Below are positions 32,976 through 37,309 of a stretch of DNA of 37,309 nucleotides, piece by piece. Location: the NCBI GenBank assembly GCA_902766435.1, contig CACXDM010000137.1:1-37309 (forward strand), written 5' to 3'. Under the pieces are notes generated by a model. The model did not search any database. It had not been told where the DNA came from and worked only from the letters and a program-made list of their open reading frames with translations. Position 1 is the first letter of the stretch, and every line of letters starts with the position of its first letter. Both the position numbers and the translations under genes were made by a program. Origin of the DNA: an uncultured Erysipelotrichaceae bacterium. GTDB lineage: Bacteria > Bacillota_I > Bacilli_A > Erysipelotrichales > Erysipelotrichaceae.

Positions 32976-33962
32976 ATGACCGAAATATTCGGAACACTCG
33001 GTCCGGCCTGCGCGGATTATGACATATTGGATCAGATGTTCAAAAACGGAATGACCGGCATCAGACTGAACATGTCGCATACCAGTCTTTGCGAAAGTGA
33101 AGAGCTGTTAAGGACATATCATTCCGCAGCTGCTGCCAACGGCAGAAAAGGGGATCTTCTGATTGACCTTCAGGGACCGGAACTCAGGATTTCCGTCCGT
33201 GAACCCATGAATCTCAGTGAGGGGGATCTGATCTGCTTCGGCAAAGGCGGTATTGGCATAGATGAATGTGTTGTTTCCGCAATGGAAAAGGGTGACAGCA
33301 TTCTTATGGATGACGGCAGGATACTGGCTGTGATTACAGCTGTCTTTGAAGACCGTGCTGAAGCGGTAATCAGACGGGGAGGCCTGCTGATGAACCGCAA
33401 GAGCATCAAAATCGAAGGAAAGGATATTTCCGGACCTGATCTGACACAGCAGGATCTGGAAAATCTTTCGGAAGCGAAAAAATACGGTGTGACTGCAGTG
33501 ATGGTGCCCTTTGTGAGGGAAGGCCGTCAGCTCCGTAATATCCGTGAACGGCTGAATGCTTACGGCTGTGCGGATATCCGTATCTTTGCGAAAATCGAAA
33601 ACCGCACCGGGATGAAAAATCTCAGGGATATCATTCCGTATGCGGATATGATTGTGATTGCCAGAGGAGATCTCGGCAATGACATGCCATTATGGCAGCT
33701 GCCTGCTGCCCAGAAGGATATTGAGGATCTTTGCCTGCGGGCCGGAAAACCGTTCCTTGTCGTTACGCAGATGCTTGCGTCAATGACTGATCATGCCGTT
33801 CCGACAAGAGCGGAGGTATCGGATATATTCAATGCCGTGATTGACGGTGCCGATGCGGTTATGGCAACCAATGAAACAGCTGCCGGAAAGTATCCTGCGG
33901 AGGTGATCTGCTATCTGAAAAACACAGCTGATGAAGCGGAAAAATGGCTGGCAGGGAGATAA
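32976..33962 (+). CDS. Short pyruvate-kinase-like protein lacking the C-terminal domain
   Basis: 328 aa against about 470-590 for pyruvate kinases. It holds the barrel with an inserted B domain (about residues 65-155) and stops where the C-terminal allosteric domain should begin. Conserved: GTLGPA, RLNMSH, GPELR, KIENRTG with the catalytic Lys and metal Glu, ARGDLG, TQML and PTRAEVSD. Changed: DTKGPE reads DLQGPE, the family TQMLESM reads TQMLASM, and LSGETA reads ATNETA. A nucleotide/phosphoenolpyruvate kinase role is therefore plausible but not certain. Start: GGAGGG at 32963-32968 suits the ATG at 32976, seven bases on, better than the ATG at 32970. Intact reading frame, third gene after dnaD-nth. 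Confidence 0.83.
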   Translation: MTEIFGTLGPACADYDILDQMFKNGMTGIRLNMSHTSLCESEELLRTYHSAAAANGRKGDLLIDLQGPELRISVREPMNLSEGDLICFGKGGIGIDECVVSAMEKGDSILMDDGRILAVITAVFEDRAEAVIRRGGLLMNRKSIKIEGKDISGPDLTQQDLENLSEAKKYGVTAVMVPFVREGRQLRNIRERLNAYGCADIRIFAKIENRTGMKNLRDIIPYADMIVIARGDLGNDMPLWQLPAAQKDIEDLCLRAGKPFLVVTQMLASMTDHAVPTRAEVSDIFNAVIDGADAVMATNETAAGKYPAEVICYLKNTADEAEKWLAGR

Positions 33963-33984
33963 AAAAAGAGTGATCTGATCACTC
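33961..33984 (-). terminator. Terminator of the 125-aa gene (minus strand)
   Basis: GAGTGATC/GATCACTC, 8-bp perfect arms around one base, followed on the minus strand by seven T. It overlaps the gene's stop codon. On the plus strand no T-tract follows, so it is not clearly the terminator of the kinase-like gene. Confidence 0.75.
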
Positions 33985-34356
33985 CTCATCTTCATTAACC
34001 TTGCGGATTCTTCTGCCGTCAGGCAGTGTGACAACGATATCATCACTCAGACTCTGTCTGAACAGATCATCAAGCTGTTCGTCCAGAGTTTTTTTCTGTT
34101 TGATTGTCACTCCGTCAGTGTCGACAACCGGGATATGAATTGTATCTTCACGCTCGGGAAGGGTTATATCCACAATTCTGGATACCTGAATCTCGGAATG
34201 AAGCAGACCGTTCAGCAGAAGAATCTTTCTGTCTTCCCGATCTTCACCGTCACTGAAATCCTCCGGATTGGAAACATAACCGGAAACAATACTGCCGTCA
34301 TCCAGAGTGGCACTGATGAATTTATTCCTGTACGGAATCAGATCCTTAGGGTCCAT
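33979..34356 (-). CDS. Hypothetical protein, small acidic
   Basis: 125 aa that I do not recognise. The start MDPKDLIPYRNKFISATLDDGSIVSGYV resembles the short Sm-like/SH3-like barrel opening found in several small regulators, and the middle is highly acidic (residues about 30-42, DFSDGEDREDR-type). The tail ends RRIRKVNEDEE. No membrane segment or signal peptide. It has its own -10 and terminator on the minus strand, so it is probably monocistronic between the dnaD-nth operon and the class A PBP. In B. subtilis ypoC sits in this position between nth and ponA, but I see no clear resemblance. An AGGAG lies 13 bases before the ATG, farther than usual. Confidence 0.7.
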   Translation of the reverse strand: MDPKDLIPYRNKFISATLDDGSIVSGYVSNPEDFSDGEDREDRKILLLNGLLHSEIQVSRIVDITLPEREDTIHIPVVDTDGVTIKQKKTLDEQLDDLFRQSLSDDIVVTLPDGRRIRKVNEDEE

Positions 34357-34383
34357 GAACTGTATTCAACTCCTGCTGAAACA

Positions 34384-34389
34384 ATTATA
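34384..34389 (-). promoter_or_regulatory. -10 box of the 125-aa gene
   Basis: On the minus strand TGCTATAAT is a perfect extended -10 located 27 bases before the start codon; no -35 match is seen. Confidence 0.55.
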
Positions 34390-34460
34390 GCAGTAAAAGG
34401 ATAACCGGGACTTACGGATTTCCCGTAAAGAACAGAAAGTAATACAGCAAATGGAAGATG

Positions 34461-34482
34461 AAAACCGCCCGGTTGGGCGGTT
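34461..34482 (-). terminator. Terminator of the class A PBP gene (minus strand)
   Basis: AACCGCCC/GGGCGGTT, an 8-bp GC-rich stem with a 4-base loop, followed on the minus strand by a short T-run. It lies eight bases after the PBP stop codon. Confidence 0.75.
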
Positions 34483-34490
34483 CTTTGAAA

Positions 34491-37309
34491 CTATAATTCG
34501 ATTTGATAGTCAGGTTCTTCGGATTCTCCGGGTGGAGCGAAGTCTCCGCCTTCACCGTTTTCCGTATTTGTCGGAACCTGATACTCCTCAGGCTCTTCCG
34601 TAATTTCCGGCTCAGGTGTGATTTCTGGCGTCGGTGTCGGCGTTGATTCAGGCGTTGTTTCGGGAGCAGTCTGAATGTACTCGTATACGACAAGAGTTAC
34701 AGATGACTTGGCGGGTATTTCCTGACCGAATGCACTGGAACCGTTGTATATCAGTTCCTTCGCACCGTCCTTTGATGAATCGGTTGTCTGGGTGTATGTG
34801 ACAGTAAGACTGATGTTGTTTTCAGCCGCCCATTTCTTGATGTCATCAACTGAAGCTGAAGACCCGGGAGCCGTGGATTTCTTGTCTCCTTTCGGCGTGA
34901 AGGTCGTACATACTTCATTGGATCTGTCTGAGAGGTTCTGATAGAAGTACCAGCCGCAGGCTGTTGCTTCCTTGCCGGGTGTCAGACCGTCAAGCGTCTT
35001 TGAGGTACTGCTTGAATCCGTGCTGAATTCGGCGATTGTAGTACCGTTCTGGGATACTCTTGCACCATAGCGCACCGGTCCGGTGAGCCATGTGATATTG
35101 AAGGAATCACCGTCTGTGTCGAGCTTGGATGAATCCGGATACGGTGACCATGAGTAGGTTACTGAACCGTCTTCGTTCGGCGATGCACTGAAGGAAGAGA
35201 GATTCGCAAGCGGATCAATCTGCGCTTCGAATGAACCGATGTCGGCATATTCTGCCTTGATCATTCCGGTTGCGACATACTCATCCGGCATTTCCGGAGG
35301 TGGGGATACATACGGATAGATGCCTTTAACATGTGTGATTTCCTTGATTCCGTCCGGCTTTGTCAGCGGTTCGGGTGTATGATCACGGTTCAGAACATCA
35401 AGCACTTCACTGCAGATGTGACCGCGGGTATTCATATTTGTTTTCCATGTCTGGAAATAGGTGTCTTTGTCCTTTTCCGCTTTTTCATAGCCTACCCAGA
35501 CGGCTGTGGTGTATTCGGAAGTTTCGCAGACCATCCAGTTATCCTTTGAGGCTCCGACCGGAATGCCGTATTCGACACCATAGGTTCCCCAGTCGGTTGT
35601 GCCGGTCTTGCCGTAGACAGTGTAGTTTCTTTCCAGGACTTCCATGAAGTTGATGTAAGGTGATTCGACCGCTTTCTCCATCAGCCAGGCTGCCATATAC
35701 GCTGCCTGAGGTGAAAGAACACTGACAGGGGTATACTGCGGATCAACCGGTTCATAGAGACCGCTGCGGTAAACAATCTTTGTGATTGTATGCGGCTGAA
35801 TGTAATTGCCGCCGTTCATCAGTACGGCATGGGCTGCCATCAGTTCCTCGGTTGTGCAGATAAAGTCATTGCCGCCGATCGCGAAACTGATATTGAAGAG
35901 ACTCGGATCAAACTTGGAGAAGTTCAGTCCCTGCAGCAGCTTGATAATGACATCCTGTCCTTTTTCATCGATGACTGCCTGCATGGCCTTGATTGCCGTA
36001 GTGTTTAATGAAACGGCAACGGCTTTTTCAAGATCGACTTCACCGATATACTGACCGCTGGCATTCTTGTAAGTCCAGTTGCCGTAAGTGACCGGTTCAT
36101 CAACAAGCGTATGTGTTGTTGCCCAGCCGAGATAATCAAATGCCGGGGCATAATCTAGGAACGGTTTGACAGCCGAACCGGGCTGTTTATACTGCTCTGT
36201 CGCGTGATTCAGCAGCATGGATCCGCCGCCGGCATAGTTTCTGCCGCCGCCGATGCCGACAATTTCGCCGGTCTGGTTGTTTTCGGAGATGACTGCCATT
36301 TCCATCAGATCATCCGCAAACTGAACATTTTCATTTTCACCGGCCTGAATTTCTTCCATTGCCGTCTGAACGACAGGATCCATGGCCGTATGAATTTCCA
36401 TTGAGACACTCAGAGGATCATGACCTGTCAGTTCCTCTGCTTCCTTGAGGACCGTATCGATATACGCCTGATACTGTCCGTCATTGTCACTTTCGACGGA
36501 AGAAGGATCAATCAGCAGATCTTCAACCTTTACGGCTTTTCCGAGATCGCGTTCCTCCTCGGTGATGTATCCGTGGGAACACATCAGATTCAGAACCGTA
36601 TTCCTTCTTTCCGTTGCGTGATCAAGATAGAAATGCGGGTCATAGTAGTAAGGTGAGTTGACAATTCCTGCCAGCAGCGCGCTTTCAGGCAGTGTCAGTT
36701 CACTGACATCCTTGCCGAAATACTGCTGTGCTGCTTTCTGCACACCGCGGATATTGCCGATGCCGCCGAAATTCATCTTGTTCAGATACATTTCGAAGAT
36801 TGCCTTTTTGTTGGACTTGCGCTCCAGTTCAATAGCCATGGCAATCTGCTGGATCTTATATTCGATATCCTTGGTCTTGCTGGTGCTTTCATCATCATTG
36901 ACGAAGTAAGTCAGCTTGACCAGCTGCATTGTAAACGTTGAGCCGCCCTGCATGTTGTGATGGATGATCGTTTCAATGATCGACTTTGTGAAACGGGGGA
37001 TATCAAATCCGTTATGCGTAAAGTAACGGGAGTCCTCAATTGACAGGAAGGCATCCACGAGAGATTCAGGAACCTGATCGTATGTGATGTTTTCCCTGAG
37101 CTGTTTGCCGACGTCGGCAATCTGTGTACCGTCCTTGTCAAAGATCAGGGTGGATTCCTGAGAGAAGAAGTCATTGACATCAATCTCGGGTTTTCCTTCC
37201 AGGAAGGTTGACAGGGCAGCCATACCGACACCGGTAAACACCAGTTCAAATCCGACAAGCACTGCCAGCAGCATTGTCAGGAAGCGGAACCAGTGGAACC
37301 TGCGCTCCA
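34491..37309 (-). CDS. Class A penicillin-binding protein (PBP1A-like), N-terminus beyond the window
   Basis: At least 939 codons, open to the right edge, so the 5' end is missing or just outside (the partial codon at the edge ends in TG on the coding strand). Basic residues and a membrane helix (about 37200-37290) open it. The GT51 transglycosylase follows with EDSRYF (catalytic Glu), GGSTFTMQL and MYLNKMNFG. The transpeptidase has SxxK as SAVK (36165-36176), SLN, and KTGT (35598-35609). Extra C-terminal parts are an FN3-like module (about 34890-35220), a weak PASTA-like module (about 34680-34870) and a Pro/Thr/Glu tail. It builds peptidoglycan outside the membrane. B. subtilis keeps ponA next to dnaD-nth, matching this neighbourhood, though here it is convergent. 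Confidence 0.93.
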   Translation of the reverse strand, partial: ERRFHWFRFLTMLLAVLVGFELVFTGVGMAALSTFLEGKPEIDVNDFFSQESTLIFDKDGTQIADVGKQLRENITYDQVPESLVDAFLSIEDSRYFTHNGFDIPRFTKSIIETIIHHNMQGGSTFTMQLVKLTYFVNDDESTSKTKDIEYKIQQIAMAIELERKSNKKAIFEMYLNKMNFGGIGNIRGVQKAAQQYFGKDVSELTLPESALLAGIVNSPYYYDPHFYLDHATERRNTVLNLMCSHGYITEEERDLGKAVKVEDLLIDPSSVESDNDGQYQAYIDTVLKEAEELTGHDPLSVSMEIHTAMDPVVQTAMEEIQAGENENVQFADDLMEMAVISENNQTGEIVGIGGGRNYAGGGSMLLNHATEQYKQPGSAVKPFLDYAPAFDYLGWATTHTLVDEPVTYGNWTYKNASGQYIGEVDLEKAVAVSLNTTAIKAMQAVIDEKGQDVIIKLLQGLNFSKFDPSLFNISFAIGGNDFICTTEELMAAHAVLMNGGNYIQPHTITKIVYRSGLYEPVDPQYTPVSVLSPQAAYMAAWLMEKAVESPYINFMEVLERNYTVYGKTGTTDWGTYGVEYGIPVGASKDNWMVCETSEYTTAVWVGYEKAEKDKDTYFQTWKTNMNTRGHICSEVLDVLNRDHTPEPLTKPDGIKEITHVKGIYPYVSPPPEMPDEYVATGMIKAEYADIGSFEAQIDPLANLSSFSASPNEDGSVTYSWSPYPDSSKLDTDGDSFNITWLTGPVRYGARVSQNGTTIAEFSTDSSSTSKTLDGLTPGKEATACGWYFYQNLSDRSNEVCTTFTPKGDKKSTAPGSSASVDDIKKWAAENNISLTVTYTQTTDSSKDGAKELIYNGSSAFGQEIPAKSSVTLVVYEYIQTAPETTPESTPTPTPEITPEPEITEEPEEYQVPTNTENGEGGDFAPPGESEEPDYQIEL

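Noticed and set aside
32976..33962. Pyruvate kinase pseudogene or frameshift
   Set aside because: The frame is intact from a good ribosome site to a clean stop, catalytic residues are kept and no remnant of the C-terminal domain follows in any frame before the next gene.
1..37309. tRNA, rRNA, CRISPR arrays, insertion sequences, prophage or defence genes
   Set aside because: No cloverleaf-like, repeat-spacer or transposase/integrase signal was found; intergenic gaps are all about 135 bases or less and nearly all genes belong to core families.

Overview
The window is a dense stretch of ordinary chromosome from a Bacillota (Firmicutes) bacterium of moderate GC. The gene set and order (plsY next to parE-parC; a yqeH-yhbY-yqeK-rsfS ribosome-assembly block; dnaD-nth with a class A PBP nearby) are Firmicutes-type. 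The VTC/DUF4956 pair, split B12-dependent methionine synthase and clostridial-type citrate synthase/aconitase fit an anaerobic gut lineage. Erysipelotrichia is my best guess, but this is inference from overall impression. I found no tRNA, rRNA, CRISPR array, insertion sequence, prophage gene or clear horizontally acquired island. No stretch over about 135 bases lacks a gene.

Layout. 1-2049: the end of a MYG1-family phosphoesterase and an M42 aminopeptidase. 2164-3578: a VTC-domain protein (predicted polyphosphate polymerase) overlapping a DUF4956 membrane protein. 3652-6385: an ABC exporter converging on a PAP2 phosphatase with overlapping 3' ends. 6481-10024: an amidohydrolase overlapping a GNAT acetyltransferase, then the MgtE magnesium transporter. 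10156-14074: a translationally coupled methionine module (metF, detached MetH reactivation domain, metH). 14138-16761: hflX and an M18 aminopeptidase. 16859-18849: a protein with two tandem histidine-phosphatase domains plus a lipoprotein. 18893-22632: divergent citrate synthase and aconitase, which would give citrate and isocitrate for 2-oxoglutarate/glutamate synthesis. 22659-24066: an esterase and plsY on the minus strand. 24201-31092: a long operon parE-parC-yqeH-yhbY-yqeK-rsfS. 31120-31650: a thioredoxin-like membrane-anchored protein (minus). 31761-33962: dnaD-nth and a short pyruvate-kinase-like protein. 33979-37309: a small unknown protein and a class A PBP running off the right edge (both minus).

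Most genes are recognisable housekeeping genes with intact catalytic motifs. I see no clear undescribed multi-gene system. The items most worth a second look are: (i) YqeK carrying an N-terminal remnant of the NadD nucleotidyltransferase, at the place where a separate nadD normally sits; (ii) a short pyruvate-kinase paralogue lacking the C-terminal domain and with active-site-loop substitutions; (iii) the two-domain histidine phosphatase with both catalytic sites intact; (iv) paired palindromes over both -10 boxes in the citrate synthase/aconitase divergent promoter; and (v) the VTC/DUF4956 two-gene unit. Family assignments come from motif recognition by eye; no database search was possible.
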